DNA of 64,000 bases, taken from Campylorhamphus procurvoides. Its lineage: Eukaryota > Chordata > Aves > Passeriformes > Dendrocolaptidae. The stretch covers positions 422,999 through 486,998 of the forward strand of contig WBMV01001915.1 of assembly GCA_013396655.1 (NCBI GenBank), in the 5' to 3' direction. Positions 24,763-38,854 of the stretch are shown here, piece by piece. Position numbers and translations under genes: made by a program. Position 1 is the stretch's first letter; each line of letters begins with the position of its first letter. Under the pieces are notes generated by a model. The model had not been told where the DNA came from and did no database searches. It saw only the letters and a program-made list of their open reading frames with translations.

Positions 24763-27700
24763 ATTTTTTTCCCTTTTAAATGTTATCTGAACATGTTACA
24801 TGAAATTATTACAGCTTTTATATTTGATGTAGTGAAATATATTGAACTTAAACAATCATAAATTAAATAATTGCAAGTAAATTTCTAATTTTCAAGTATA
24901 TAGCAAACACTTAATAATTTGAGTCTAATTTATTTTCTGTTCATATAATTTTAGAAATTCCTCCCATCACTGATTTTAAATTCACCAACTATATTTTTTC
25001 AATAAAATGAATCATTACATTATTACAAAATATAACTTATTACTGGAATGGTAATGAGAGACATAACCATTATAATCTGATTTCTTGGAGCCTCCTTTTA
25101 CACAGCAGGAAAGTACTTAATCTAAATGCAATTGTTTCTGAAATTTTCTTTTCTGCAGTTTCCTATAATAATTTTTATTTAATTTTAATATGTTTAAATA
25201 ATATTAATCCATATACAGGTTTGCTAGCTCACGACATCTAGACAACTATGCTGAAAAGCCAAAACAAAACAGCCAGTTCATATGTAGCACACAACAAAGC
25301 ATGTTCTCAAACATAAAAATCATTCTATAATTAAAACACAATATAATTTTCTCTAGTTATTCCTTCACATCTTTTAAATTCAAAGCTTCTCATATTAAAA
25401 ATGTAGAAAAGACATCTACCTGAAAGCCAGAGCAAAGCAGTTAAGAGATCTGTTTAGGGATTGAACTAAGAATATTTTATCTTTTTAGGTAGGCTAAGTC
25501 CTCATAATTAGTAATGAAGATACATCCAAGTTTTACCATTTGCAGCAACCCTAAGAGCCCAGATTACATACAGGTATGAGTCTTGTTCTCTGTTTATGTT
25601 CCCACACAGTCTTAGGCAGATGCAGAAACTTGTACTTGATGATTAATACCACTGACTTTACCAGCATTATTTAGAATGCATAAAATTAAGACTGTATCTT
25701 TCAAGATGAAGGTTTAAAACACATGCAAGGCTAGATGAATGTTTTGAATGTAAATCTTCACCCTAAAAGACCATAGAAATCATCTATTGAAATGAACTAT
25801 TAAGAGACATCATAGATTCTCATCTCTCCTTCACACAAATGCTGGATAACTTTCAAGAAATGCCCTTTGATCAAACATGAGATATTCTTCAGTCATACAA
25901 GTTACTGAACTCAATAACAAATTAACAGCATGTCACTGAATGGACTGTGATAAATAGCAGGCTGTGTTAGATGTTGTAATGGTAATTATTCATTCTAAAT
26001 TCTGTAAAGCTGTAAAAAACCGTTTAGAAGAAACAGCAGAAATATTCTACAAGTCCTAAAACAGAGCTTTCCTGATCAATAAAACATTTCCAGTTGACCA
26101 AGTTATACTCTAGACAGCAATATATTGGTTCAATTGCAATAGCACCTAAATGCAACAGTCAGGCATTAGGGCCCTCTTGAGTATTCCTCAGCCTACAATG
26201 TGGAAATGCAGCGACAGTTTTATGCTTATGCTTTTATCATAAACAGTTTGCAAGTACATGATCCAATGGGGCTGTCTATTTCAGTAAAATCTGCTTTATT
26301 TTTGCAGGGAATGTAATAGCCAAAGCATTTGGTGGATTATGCTACATAATACCAAATTTAAACCTCTGATAGGCAGGCCAGATCCCTGGCCTTGAAAAAG
26401 ACCTACTGTGCACTCCTAAGCCGTTGCAGTGGGCTTAGGTAACCATCTGATGAACTGGCCAGGGAGAGAAAGTTTAGGAGCAGCATAGAAGTGAAAATGC
26501 CATGTACCTGGCATATACTTGTGGAACCAAAATATTTCTACATCCCAGCAAGCCTTACCTAATAATGAATAAATTGCATATATCTACATTTCCAGTGGGC
26601 ATTGGGACAATCCTGAGTGACACTTAGACTGCATCTGTATCCCCCATGAGTCACACTGAGACCCTATCTACTCTGTACCCCAAGAACAGCAAAGCTTGAG
26701 GGAGCTGTTGTATATACAACTTCAGTTACATATAAAATAAACAAACATGATGAGGTAAGATCTACAGATGAATACATATCCAAAGCCTAAAATGGAGGGG
26801 GAAACTCAAATCCATCAATCTTCTACAATCGAGTTTAATTCCCTTTTGTCATATACTATTAGCCAATCCATTTGAAAATTATTTACAATCCCCCTTGACA
26901 AATATGATTAGAAAAGATTTGGTAACTGTACTAGCTGCTCTCATACAAAAACAAATATTTTATTACTTCTACTCTTACAGCAGCAGAGTTTTAAAAAGCA
27001 AGCTGGAGAAAAACCATCCAGCTAGAAAGACCTAAAGAACAACAAATACTCAAAAAACTGTATACAGCAGCTAAAAGAAAAATGATAAAATGTATTAAAA
27101 ATTAAAAAATTACTGAAATTTCTTCCTCAAAATGAAGTTTCTGAAGTTCTGCTTTGTGAACTTGCTTATCACATAGCTATAATCTGACAAGAACCATGTC
27201 ATAGTGAATGGAAGAGATAGTTTCTATGGCTTTTACTGCCAAAGAAATCACTTAAAAATGTATTTTAGTGCATCTGTACCAGAGGTCTGGACTGTAAAAA
27301 TTTACTTAAGGAACAATATTTCAAAGTCAAAAAGTTTAAGATAATGAACTTATTTAAATTGCAGAAAATACTATCTGAACAATATTTAACATAATTCTCA
27401 TCAAACAATATCACCAGCAGGATGTGAAAGACATATGAAAAATACAAAATATATAGTCTTTCTTTTGTAATCCTGTACTGCCTTGTACTTGCCTAATACA
27501 CTCTGGGCCAGTTTTCATAGTGACATAAAATGCACACCCTTAGAATGAAGGGGATGCACCACTTCAAATTAGTGCCTTAAGTGTTTTAACACAGACAGAA
27601 CGAGGCATTTTCCTGCAGGTTCACCTTTCAAAACTGTTGAATTACATTTTATGAATTGTTTAAAAAAATCAGCCTGCAGCACAAATCCATCAAGTAAAAC

Positions 27701-30700
27701 TGCAGCACAGTCAGTTTTCCCTGTGATAAAAACTACAGATGAAGTAGGAAGTCTGAGAAAGTGCTACGACCTGCATTTGTTATCTATAATTAGCAACTAA
27801 GTTATATAATTATAATGTACTTTCGTAGCACTTCTTACAGCGCATTTTTACCATTTGTCAATAAAAAGCCAACTTCAGCTTCACCCAGCTCTGTGAAATG
27901 CTCAGCGACCTGTATCTGTGCAGAGTCACTGAAGGTCATTGCCTCCACAGGGTGATGGGATTTCACACTCACACTACCCAAATGTAAATGGCTCAAAGAG
28001 GTAGGGCACTGTCTCTTTCCAGATATTTAAAAAGAACAGAGCTGTTAACTAAGCACTCTGTGCTTGCATTGAATTTCATAGGCACGAGGAGACACGGCAC
28101 TTCTGGAAAATAAAGCTTTTATCTTCCCCTGCGATGCGTGTCGTCTAGTCATCTGATCTACTACGGAGTGACTACAAGGAAGGTGTTAGTGTTAATGCTA
28201 GCAAATCCAAATCGTAATGTTTTACACCTACTTTTTAGTTCCTTCTTACAGATAAAAGGAAAAAGGAACAACAGACAATCAGTCTCACAGAATGTCGAAG
28301 GGAATCATGTCAGGATGCTTTCTTGCATATCTATTGTTGCTGAATTCTTCCTTTCTTATAGAAAATGAATAGTGAAAAATGCAACAGCACTGAGCATATA
28401 ATACATTTTTCTGGTACAAAGGTCACCACAACCATATATTTTGTGACCTTAAACCACGGCAGTAATACAAAGTACTGTCATTTTCATAGATGCTTTTTCT
28501 CATCTTACACAGGTGCCATAAAGGATTCTTATTTGCACAAGCTTACTGCTTAGAGAAGTCATCTTCTTCCAGGGACCAGGCCTGAAAAGCTGCTTATCTC
28601 CCAGGGTATCTGTACACCAGTACAGCCTCTGTAGTAACAAGGGCACAGGCACAGCAGCTCAGCACAGACTCGTCACGTGCGTATTTACCCAGGTCTCAGC
28701 AGTTGGCACTCTGCAGCTCCAGCGCTATCAGCACTTTAACTACCGCGCTTAAAACCAGTTCTCATCCGTCAGGATGAGCTGCAGTCATGCTTTGGACTGC
28801 AGTGCAGCCCTATCTTCAGATGAGATATGTGGTTTCAATTTTAGGAAAATAGGAATACCAAGAGGCTCTCACCTACTCTATCACCTCGCAAGCCTTCACA
28901 TGCATCACCCTTCATAATTTGCAATTTTGCCTATGATGCTGCCAGTGTTGCTTGAAAGTCATACTATTATTTACAGCTTAGCGCAAATGTGGTCCATTAG
29001 GTAGCTGAGTTATCTAACAGCTCTTTGTCACTGGACATGGTATCTCATTCCTCTTCTCCATGCTGCCTCCAGCAGTGTGACTGCGGTCTTTTGTGCCGGT
29101 TCTGGGAAAGATGCAACATGCCATAGTAATTCTTCATCTTATTAAGGTGAAAGAAAAGTGTTTGTTTATTGTAGTGGTTTAGTTTCAGAACACTGCAGTG
29201 ACCTAAACTGGTTCACTAAAAGTCCGGTAAATAATGGATTTAGTCCATATGAACAATCATGAGAGAGGAGGAGGAATGTGGCTTTCCTTCCAAATGACAA
29301 CGAGCTGTTGGCTCAACCCAACTGGCCTTACTGACTCACCCTTCCAGACAAAATCTTGTGTTTTCAGTGTCTTGAAGTGAGACAATAGTACTTGGCAACT
29401 TTTCAGCTTTTAACGAGGTCTTTAAATTTGTTTAGCCAATCTATTGGCCTGAGTTTCCATGACAATTTTATACTTCTACAACTAAATTCCCGGTTTTGAA
29501 GGGATTAATCTTTTCTTGTAACACTACATACACAAAGCAGACAGCAGAAAATGTGCTCCAGCTACCTTTAGTTATACTGAATTACATATATGAAGATTTC
29601 AACTACTGACCAGCCTTGGATTTTGCAAAGGATCGTAGTGATTGACTCGAGGCAATGGATTACATGTCTGAAACCCAGGAACTTTCAACCTCATATATAC
29701 ACTTTCTACAGCAAAGAGACAAAAGCAATCCTTTCAATTGAGCTCGGCTGATTAGTCTGATGTTCAAAACTAGTTCTAGTGGCTTTCATCAGTGAAAAGC
29801 TTTCAAGAACAAATTCCATTCCTTCAACTTATCAATATGTTAGCTTTAAAATTTTTTTTCTGTAATTTTCTTTTTTAAAGTGTATTAAGATTGCAGTACG
29901 AAAACAGACCATGAAGATTTTCAAAGGAATTCAGCTTTTGGAAACTCTCAGTATGATCAGATTTTCAGAACTGAGCTTCAAAAAAAAATTAAATCCAAGC
30001 TATAATATGCAGAAGAAAGGGTAAAATTATTAGAAATTATAAAATCCAATGAAAAATACTGCATGCAGCCACTTCTTAGTTAAGGTACCATGTAATATTT
30101 AAACACCTCACATACTGCGTCATAAGCCAAGCCTTTCCTTGTTGTTATAGACATATATAAAAATGGCCTATAAATATGCAGAACAGTAAATAGTCATAGA
30201 GGTTTGTGATAAAAACTTTTATTTGATTCTATTTAGATTATATAACTAATGACCATATATTTCCATTTCCAAAGTAAACAGATTATATAACTGTGAACCT
30301 AAAACATATTCATAATCTAAATGTTCAGAAAGGTAGGAAGTATAAACACTGGGACTATTTCTTACAGACTGTTTCTCTAGAATACCACTGATCTGAGTAC
30401 ATTTCCATAAGAATTGCTGTCTCCAATTTGGTCTAAGCTTCAGTGTGTGACACAGGTATTTTTTATGTACATATTCATTCAGTTCATCTGTTTTTGCACA
30501 TCTCAAAAGAATACCTTAACACAGAAAATAGTGCTGCATGAATACAGGCTATTAAGTTCACTTTTCAATTGAAACAGATGAGATATAAACCAGAAGCTCC
30601 ATTACCACACATTTAATTCACAATCTACTTCTCCATGCTCTTAAATACTACTCAAACTTTCCTTGGCAACAAGTTATTTAATCAACAAAGTGAAATGGAG

Positions 30701-33700
30701 AAATCAGATACATGTGACTTCACAGCACTTTTGACAATTTAGTGAGTTGAATATTTACTAAAATAAACTGTTTTAAAAGTATCTTCACGTCTGAAAGCCT
30801 GATAAAGCCTGCTAAACCGCACGATCAAATGGTTACCTAAACTACATGTTTTTGAAAAAGAGGAAAGGGATAAAAAAAATATGTAAAAGGAAAATTAAAA
30901 ATTCAGTAAAGGGGAAAAGAACCACTGAATAATGTAAAGACTGATGGGTTACCCAAAGCAGGACCAGGCTGCTGAGTAAGTAATGGCAAGATTGCCCTGG
31001 GGAAATCAGTGAAATTTTTATGCGATCTTTCTCCACTTTAGTCTTTCTTTTATGCCGTAATGATTCTGTGAACATGTAACAATGCCCAGACATGGTCATC
31101 TAGTTAGGACCAAAAGCCTGCAGCTTGATTTGTTCCCAGTATAGCTGAACATTATAAGATGTCTTTAACTACTTTAACAGAAAAGCATGATACACTTTAT
31201 GGGAAATATTTTCAGAAGTATATAATAAAATAAATCTGTTAAATGCTTTCACATTTTAAAGCGAAATAGAGAACTTCATAACAGAAAAAGTGATGATTTA
31301 TAACCAAGAAAAATAAATGTGGACTAAACATTACTCTTGTTTTCTTTGCGCAATAGTCTTTAACCTTTTCATGACAAATAGGATTAGTTCAGTAGAAAAG
31401 GTGAAATTGTTAGCATATATCTTGGCATAAACCTTCAGTCTTAAGAGAAATATACGTACGTTGCATTCCAAGGCAAAATAAATTTCTCAACACAAGTTTA
31501 TAACAGAACAACTGAGCACTAATTTGATAGACTGCAATGACCCAATTCCCTTCAACCACTTTTATTTAAAAATTTCTTAGTTATCAGAAAAGTCATTACC
31601 TCACATTTATTCTATCTTGTCCCTAAAATTAGTATTTTAATATCAGAACAGTAGATCATCACAGGAGAAATGCATTAATGCTCCTCTGAAATTAATGAAA
31701 GACATCAAAAACTTCAAAACACAATTATAGGGTTTTAAATATACTTTTGAGAAAATGTTACTGTTGGAAGAAGTTAGCTAGAATTTTCACAAATAGGGTG
31801 AAATTGGGTTCCTAATTCAGTAATAAGATAGCGAGGCAGGTGGCCTGATTTTCAAGGCACTCATCATTTGACAGTTGCTTAGGGCTCTGACTGGGAAGTG
31901 GGGGCAGAGTTCTGCAGGACTGCAGCTGTGACTGCCCTAAGCTGCTGACTCTGCCCTCACTTGTGCTGTTGCCTTTATTAGAGAACCAACTCCAAGGTTT
32001 ATATACCAGCTCCTGAACAGCTATAGTTGAAATTACAGCCAGACACAAAAGAAAAAAAAACAAACTAGTGCCATTTTACCTGGACTATTCTATTTCTTTC
32101 TGGTGACTATTTCTTTCTGTGAATTGCAATGGATGAGACTTGGATGGAGTGAGAATTGTGAAAATATGGAAAGGATATACTTTCCCCTGACAAACATATG
32201 CTTCCATCTCTCACCTTTGACAATATTCAGTTTAATCTCAAGCAGCTTCTGTGACTAGCTAAAAGTCTTGAATGATACATTTAGGGGAGCTTGGAACAAC
32301 AGGGCTAAAAGACACGAACCCAGTTTTCAGGTGAATGACATCTCTACAGCCCATTCTGCTTATTCCACCTTTGTTTTGGTTTCTCTATTTCTTCTATACT
32401 GATTATCCTATCCTTAATGAATTACACATACAAATAACAACATAACAAGAAAAGCACATTTTGAAAGAAAATGTGAAAGAAACCCAAACCATATAATCGA
32501 TAGAACAGTCCCTACTAAATAGTTATTTTTTACTGAGTTAACTAAAATTATTTGATGATAGCCCATTTGGTTAACTGGAGGAGTAACAAAATTACCTGCA
32601 AAATCCATTTAAATATGCCATAGGAAAATACTAACATAATTTAAAATGATACTGAGTCTAATCTGTGTCAGATAACTTTGACTGTTTTGTTTTACTAGAA
32701 GAATAATGATTTCATCAAAGTATGAAGACTATTTTAATTTGAAAAATACATGCTCCATATATTATGGAGCAGTATTTAGATAAATACTGCTGAAAACATC
32801 AAAAAAACTCCATGATGGCTTTTTGTTCTATTATGGCATTGTAAGGAACCAAAATGTTTTACACAGAATCCATCGGGTTTTCATTTTTGCCTTATTTGTG
32901 CCAAATCTATATGATTAATTGCACTTACCAGTGATGCAAGACTTGGTTAACAAGTCCAAATTTTTAACTTAGTTAAACTGAAAGAGTAATTTGAAATACA
33001 TGGACCAGGCTGGATAAGAGAGGGATTACCTACATAGGAAGCCTTGATTTTCTTAGGATAAGTGTTTGTACAGGAATTTCTTTCATTGTTATTGAAAGGT
33101 TAATGAATATTTATTGATTTTATTCAGCAAATATTCCACCTGCCAAGATGTGAAAGGATAATGAGAAATGATCTTGGAACAATAACAAAAGGTTCTTTTG
33201 TTTTCTATTTAAATTTGAAAAAGATTTTTTTAAAACGTGTGTAGAGGAAACAATAATGCTTATTATGATACTTTTAAGATGGGTCACACAGATAATTCAA
33301 TGGTTTACAGCTTAAACTGAAAAAGAAACATCTTTCCTTCAGAACAGAAAATTTTCACAATTTCCAGGGAAAAATACATCTTGTAGTTAGAGTTAAAAAT
33401 ATAAACTGAAGATATGTTCCAATGATAAAATTTTTCCCTAAGTTAAAAATACTAAAAATCATGTTGTCTTATTAATAACAAACTTAATCTCCTGTGGAAC
33501 CATAGATAACTATAACAATTCCACTAAATATACTTTAATAATAACTCGTAGTTCTTCTGTTGCAGTATATGGGGAGATAATTAACCTTGTGCCTAGACAA
33601 CATTTCTGCTTTAGCCAGAGATGCAGCAAAGTCCCAGAGTAAAGGGAAACATGATTAAAGAATTGCAGTTTTAATGATTTGTGTACATTTGTATACCGAA

Positions 33701-35614
33701 GATTCAGACTGTAATTGAGTAAAGGTTTGAATCAATAAAATTGAATATTAGACTTTTTTGTTTGAATCTCAATGTTATGAAATTACTCATGTCCATTTAC
33801 TTATGATAAAATATTCTGTCTTCTCTGATTATCATACGAAAATATTTCCTCTTCTTTACTTCAGCAAATCCCTTTCTATCCTCAGATTCTGGTAAGGCAT
33901 AATCAGTTACACACCATCATTTCAGCATGCCTTATACTATCTTAGAGGAAAATCATTATAATTTTATCAGGAAGCTCCAAATGTTAATATTTACCATCTT
34001 TTTTGCCTAATTAGAGTTACCCCACAAAAGTTTCCTGGCTTGATGCAGTGTGTACCTGCCTGAACACTTCTGCCAGCCAGAGTGATAATAAGGATGTGAA
34101 TATGCAGCCAAGAACTGGGAAAAAGCTGGCCTTTTTCTAAGAGGGATATTATTGTCCTATGCCAAGTTTAAATTACAGTAAATTTATGATATTATACATT
34201 AGATTCCTCTAAATGCTGCAAAGATCACACCCTTTTCATTTATCTTCTAAAGAACATAGAAGTCTCTAAGTAGAAGAAGGTTTGGAAAAAATTTTAAAAA
34301 AACCCAGAAACATTCTCTACAATTAGAAATCTCTGACACTTGAAACATTCTAGTTCTATTCTCATCTGTCTGTGAAAAATATTTCTCAAAAAAATATCAT
34401 AGCCAATACTAATATTTTCAAGTAGTAAGAAATCTTGTTCAATCTCGTTCAATGCTGTAAGAAGTACTTCCAAAGAAGTGACACTTATTGCTTAAACATA
34501 TAAGGAGAAAGATTTAATATTTCTTATCTCTCAATATTTCTTATATTTGCACTTAAAATAGAGGCAGTTCATAGGAGGAAGCTTAAAAAATAGAATAATA
34601 GAATTCTGAATTGTCAATCAAACTCTTTATACATTAAAGCTGCATTTGCCCTACATAAGATTTAGAGGTTTCCATGAAAAATTGAAATATAAACACAAAA
34701 CAAAATCTCCTATGCTCCAATATTAGGTGAAATAATAATAAGAAACTTTGTTACTCACTGAAATCTGGCTTTTAATAAAACGTATCAAATATTTCAGTAT
34801 TTTAAATAATCAATTATTCTTCTTATGACCATTCAAAATTTCATTATTTGAATGCTAAGGTCTTTCTGTACTGAAACTGTGTGAATTTTCAAAGCTGTTT
34901 TGTTCAAGTGCTGCAGCTTGGTCCCGAATTTATGCCTTCTAGTATAATTTGTTCCAGAGAAGTTAGACTTTCAGGAACTCTGTAACCTGAATGAAGCAAA
35001 TTTTAGAAACAATGACCTCATTCTGATCTAATTTAGCTCAGTGTAACTTTGAAGCCAAAGTTGTTGAAGATGTATGAAACTGGCACAAGCAGGATTGAAA
35101 TCAGGTCCCTTATCTCTCTGAATTTAAAAGTGAGAGCACTGTGACGGAATCCCACTTGCTTGACATCTCTGCTCATGTAAGACATGCCCTGTTCTTGCAG
35201 TAGCACGCAGGAAATGTGCTTTCTGCTCCTCACACCATGAGCTACCATACTTTTTTTAACTTGTGACAAGTATATTGTTTCCAAACAGACTTTATTCTCT
35301 GTCAACCCCTAAACTGTATCTCTACCAGAGTTGTTTCAATATTGCAATAAATAAGTAGGTCCTGCAAGCTGTTCCAGACGTGAGGGCATTTTAATTTCTA
35401 TAATGAAAAATGGACATTATTCATATGTTTGTAAATGACCATAACACGGCCAATGGAAGGTTATAATGTATGTTTTCAATGCACTTAGTGACAAAGAACA
35501 GTGTATTAACACCTTGTCCTGCATTCACACATTGCTGATCACGCAACCTGAGCTCTGTGGCTTTCAATCATTAACACAGGGGAGTTTTTTAAATCACTGA
35601 AGCCTATTTATCCG
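24763..35614 (-). other. RIMS2: RIMS2 intron segment, no gene seen
   Basis: About 11 kb of mostly AT-rich non-coding sequence. It contains an overlapping double hairpin at 32751-32791 and small inverted repeats at 26376-26440. The less AT-rich part at 28560-29340 has no recognisable coding frame or repeat. Confidence 0.7.
32751..32791. repeat. Two overlapping perfect hairpins
   Basis: Hairpin 1 has arms TGCTCCATA / TATGGAGCA with a 3-nt loop (32751-32771). Hairpin 2 has arms AGCAGTATTTA / TAAATACTGCT with a 2-nt spacer (32768-32791). They share the four bases AGCA, so both cannot be fully paired at once on one strand. Confidence 0.85.
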
Positions 35615-36294
35615 TATGTTGTGTTGGGGGTGTTGGTCAACAGCTGGCTGAATATGAGCTGGCAGCATGCCAAGGTGACTAAGAAGGCCAGTCACACCCT
35701 GACTGGTGTGAGAAACAGTGTGGCCAGCAGGACCAGGGCAATGATTGTCACCCAATGCTTGGTACTGGTGAGGCCATATTTTGTCTGCAGTGTTCAGTTT
35801 TGGGCCCCTCACTATAAGAAGGACATTGAGGTGCTGGAGTGTGTCCAGAGAAGGGCAACAGAGCTGGTGAAGGGTCTGGAGCACAGGTTTGATGAGGAGA
35901 GGCTGAGGGAGATGGGGGTGTTTAGCTGGAGCAAAGGGGGTTTAGAGGAGACCTTATCACTCTCTGTAACTACCTGAAATTAGGCTGTAGCCAGGTGGGG
36001 ATCAGTCTCTTCTCCCAAGTAACAAACAAAAAGATGAGAGGAAATGATCTCATATTGTGGCAGGGGAGGTTTAGATTGAATATTTGGGAAAAAATTCTTC
36101 ACTGAAAGGGTTGTCAAACACTGGAACAGGCTGCCCAGGGAACTAGTTGAGTCACCATTCCTGGAGATATTTAAAAGACATGTGGGTGTCTTCTACACTT
36201 AGGGACATGGTTTAGTGGTGAACATGTCATTGCTAAGTCAACGGTTGGACTTTATCCTAAAGATCTTTACCAACCTATGATTCCATTTCTATGA
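35615..36294 (+). mobile_element. CR1 LINE 3' portion (~680 nt)
   Basis: Plus-strand CR1, opposite to RIMS2. Frame 35621-35977 reads the end of the ORF2 protein: VNSWLNMSWQHAKVTKKASH near the start, then VQFWAPHYKKDIEVLECVQR and LVKGLEHRFDEERLREMG, before frameshifts. The DNA continues through GGAACAGGCTGCCCAGGGAA and ends with a decayed tail CCAACCTATGATTCCATTTC. It is 5'-truncated and inactive, and longer and better preserved than most copies here. Confidence 0.94.
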
Positions 36295-38854
36295 ACATGA
36301 GTTTCCTTGATAATAAAAACAGACATCCGTGTAGCTCTTATGCTTTAATAAAAGAACAGTGAAAGCAAACACTAAACTTAAGAACTGCACCTCTGACAAA
36401 ACACAAACACGTTTGCTTTTGCCACCACAGATTCCACCCACATCAGATGTCAGCCATCATTTGTGCAAAGAGACACCTCTCACAGGCTGCTGTGAAAGGT
36501 GGCTGGGAGCATGGTATGCCTGAAGTGTTTACCACCACTGGAAAATCTACTATGTCCTACTTTATATCTAGAACAAATTAAAGCAGTATTTACAGCTATC
36601 AAGATTTCCTTGAATGAATTCTCTTCTTTCTATGTAGAGCTTGCCACTTGCTGGAACCCTAGAGTTTGAGAGATTTATGAAGAGCTCCTGGACATGTAGG
36701 ACCCTCAAATATCTGGGGAAGCTGGAGAAGGAACCCCAGCTCCTGCGCAGGTCAGCCCTCTGGTGCTTGTGTTCTGAGTGGGGGCATGACAACCCCAGGG
36801 ATCACTGGCTTTCCTGAGTGGCCATGGTAAGTCTCTTCAGATTGGTCCTTTAGAGGACTGCAGGTGTGACAGTATTGCCACAAGGAATACATGGGCAGTG
36901 CTACTGTTTGATTTTCTAAATCTACCTGTACAGCCTATTGGCACACAGAACAAGCCTGTACCACTCTGCTTAATATCTGCTGTATGGTGGCTGACAAATT
37001 ATGGTGACCCTTTCAGACCTCCCTAAAGGCCTATTCCTTACAGTCCTACTGACAAACATCTAAGTGAAAACGCAAACAAAAAAATACTGCAACATTCCCT
37101 CAAGAAGACACTTAATAGAAGACACTTAAATTGCTCAAGCAATGTAGAAAGCTTGGCCTAACTTGCACAGCACAAACCCCGCCTTTATTTGGAGGTGACA
37201 CCGGTCAATGTTCACTTTACTGCAAATAACACCACAACTGTTCTCACTTTATAAACCATGTTTCTTAGAGCCTTGGAACTGAACCATGTAAACTGAGAGG
37301 GTTTTGGGAAAGAACTGGTGGACTTGAACATTTATAAATACATCATTATGATCTCTGGATTTACTAGCAGAGGATCTATTTTACTGCTATTTAACAGTTA
37401 CAAAAGCACTGGCATTTCAAGAATTGCTTTTCCCTAACATTTTAACTGATGTTTATCTTTCAGTATTAGGGAACACAGCAATATACCTAATATTTTGATC
37501 CAAAATATATAGTCACCTTTTCTTCCTGATCTTCAGGACTCACAACAAGTGTTGCAAAGAAAGACACTTTCTTTGCAGTTTCAGAAGCCTGGTATTCACA
37601 GCAAGAGTAAAGGGTCCCTTAGATAATATGAGAAAAATGTTGAGAGCATCAGAAAATTTGGATAGCATCATAAGCAAGAACTGTTCATTCTTGAACACAG
37701 AAAAAGGCAGAGGCCACCTGGTAAATGGGTAAATGGGTAAATGGGTATTCAGTTATGTTACTCAGGACAACTTCGAGTGTATGAAGACCTGTGCAAAATT
37801 CAATCTGCAAAATATGTCTAATTTTGGCACAACCTAAGTTTCAGGTAATATCAGCTATGTCCATTTAACACCATTGTCATGCATGTTTCCTGAGCTTTTA
37901 AAGAACGAACTGGTCTGTCACAATGTATTCTCCTCACCGGGGTCTTACACCTCTCATCTCACCAAACACCCTCTCAGCCCTTCAGCTCAACACTCCAAGA
38001 TCCATGTTCTTTGCTAAGGGAGTCTCAGTCCCTCTTTGCAAAAAATGCAAAGCCAAGCTTAACACTCCTGTCCATCTCTCTGAATGCCCTTTTTCCAGCC
38101 ACTCATCATCTCTCCCAAACTGCTGACTGCTTCTCAGAATCCTCTAACCTACCATTCAGGAAGCTCCTGTTCTCATCTTCCCTGTTATCTTCATCAGACC
38201 TGTTTCCTTCACACTATCTGCTCTTCCCAAACTACAGGCCACAAGTTTTGCCTTCTAGATCTGCTAGCTTTGTTCTTCCCTCTACTTCCAGAGTCTCAGT
38301 TTCCGTATCAATCATTGGTTTCCAGACACCTAATGATGTTTTATTTTGCCGTTCCTAAACCTCCTTCCCATATCTGCTCATCGTCCTGAAGCCTCCTGAT
38401 TCCCATTCTAATATTCTAGTCCTCAGCCTGGCATATGACCCAAATTTCCCTGTCCACATATATTAGCAATACAAAAACTATGCAGTATCTTAAGAACCTA
38501 GCTCTTCTTTTCTGCAGTTGAACCTCCATTTACGACACATTTACAATGTTTCATGTGACTGTCTATGGGGTACCCAAGTCCTGTCAGGGTGTTCATCAGC
38601 TTTCCCTGTTCAGAGTTTCACTAGTCCCCCACAGAGGGAAGGTAGGAGCATTCCAAGGCAATGGTTTGTGGCCATCACCAGAAACATGCAGAAAAATAAT
38701 TTTGCCTTTTCCCTTCCCTGAAAACAAGTAGATTGCACTTTTTAAAATCAAGGAAATATTACCTTGAGGCAGACAGTTATTGAAATGAGATCAGACCCAA
38801 ACACTGAAAGTCAAAGGCATTCAGCAATAATGGAGTCCCTCAGCCAATGGATAT
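36295..38854 (-). other. RIMS2: RIMS2 intron segment, no gene seen
   Basis: Non-coding. The stretch 37920-38420 is C/T-rich, which removes stop codons and leaves three overlapping plus-strand open frames; none looks like a protein family. A short 8-nt tandem repeat is at 37721-37747. Confidence 0.7.
37721..37747. repeat. 8-nt tandem repeat (GTAAATGG), 3.4 copies
   Basis: Three perfect GTAAATGG units plus GTA. Confidence 0.9.

Noticed and set aside
24338..24790. 150-codon plus-strand open frame
   Set aside because: Runs through the LTR-like block with no recognisable protein; composition and repeat remnant explain it.
26376..26440. Small inverted repeats AGGCCAG/CTGGCCT and CCTAAGCC/GGCTTAGG as a structured element
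   Set aside because: Arms of only 7-8 bp; expected by chance in a window this long.
37923..38389. Three overlapping plus-strand open frames, Ser/Leu/Pro-rich
   Set aside because: The DNA is C/T-rich, which lowers stop frequency in all frames. Three frames open at once points to composition, not coding.
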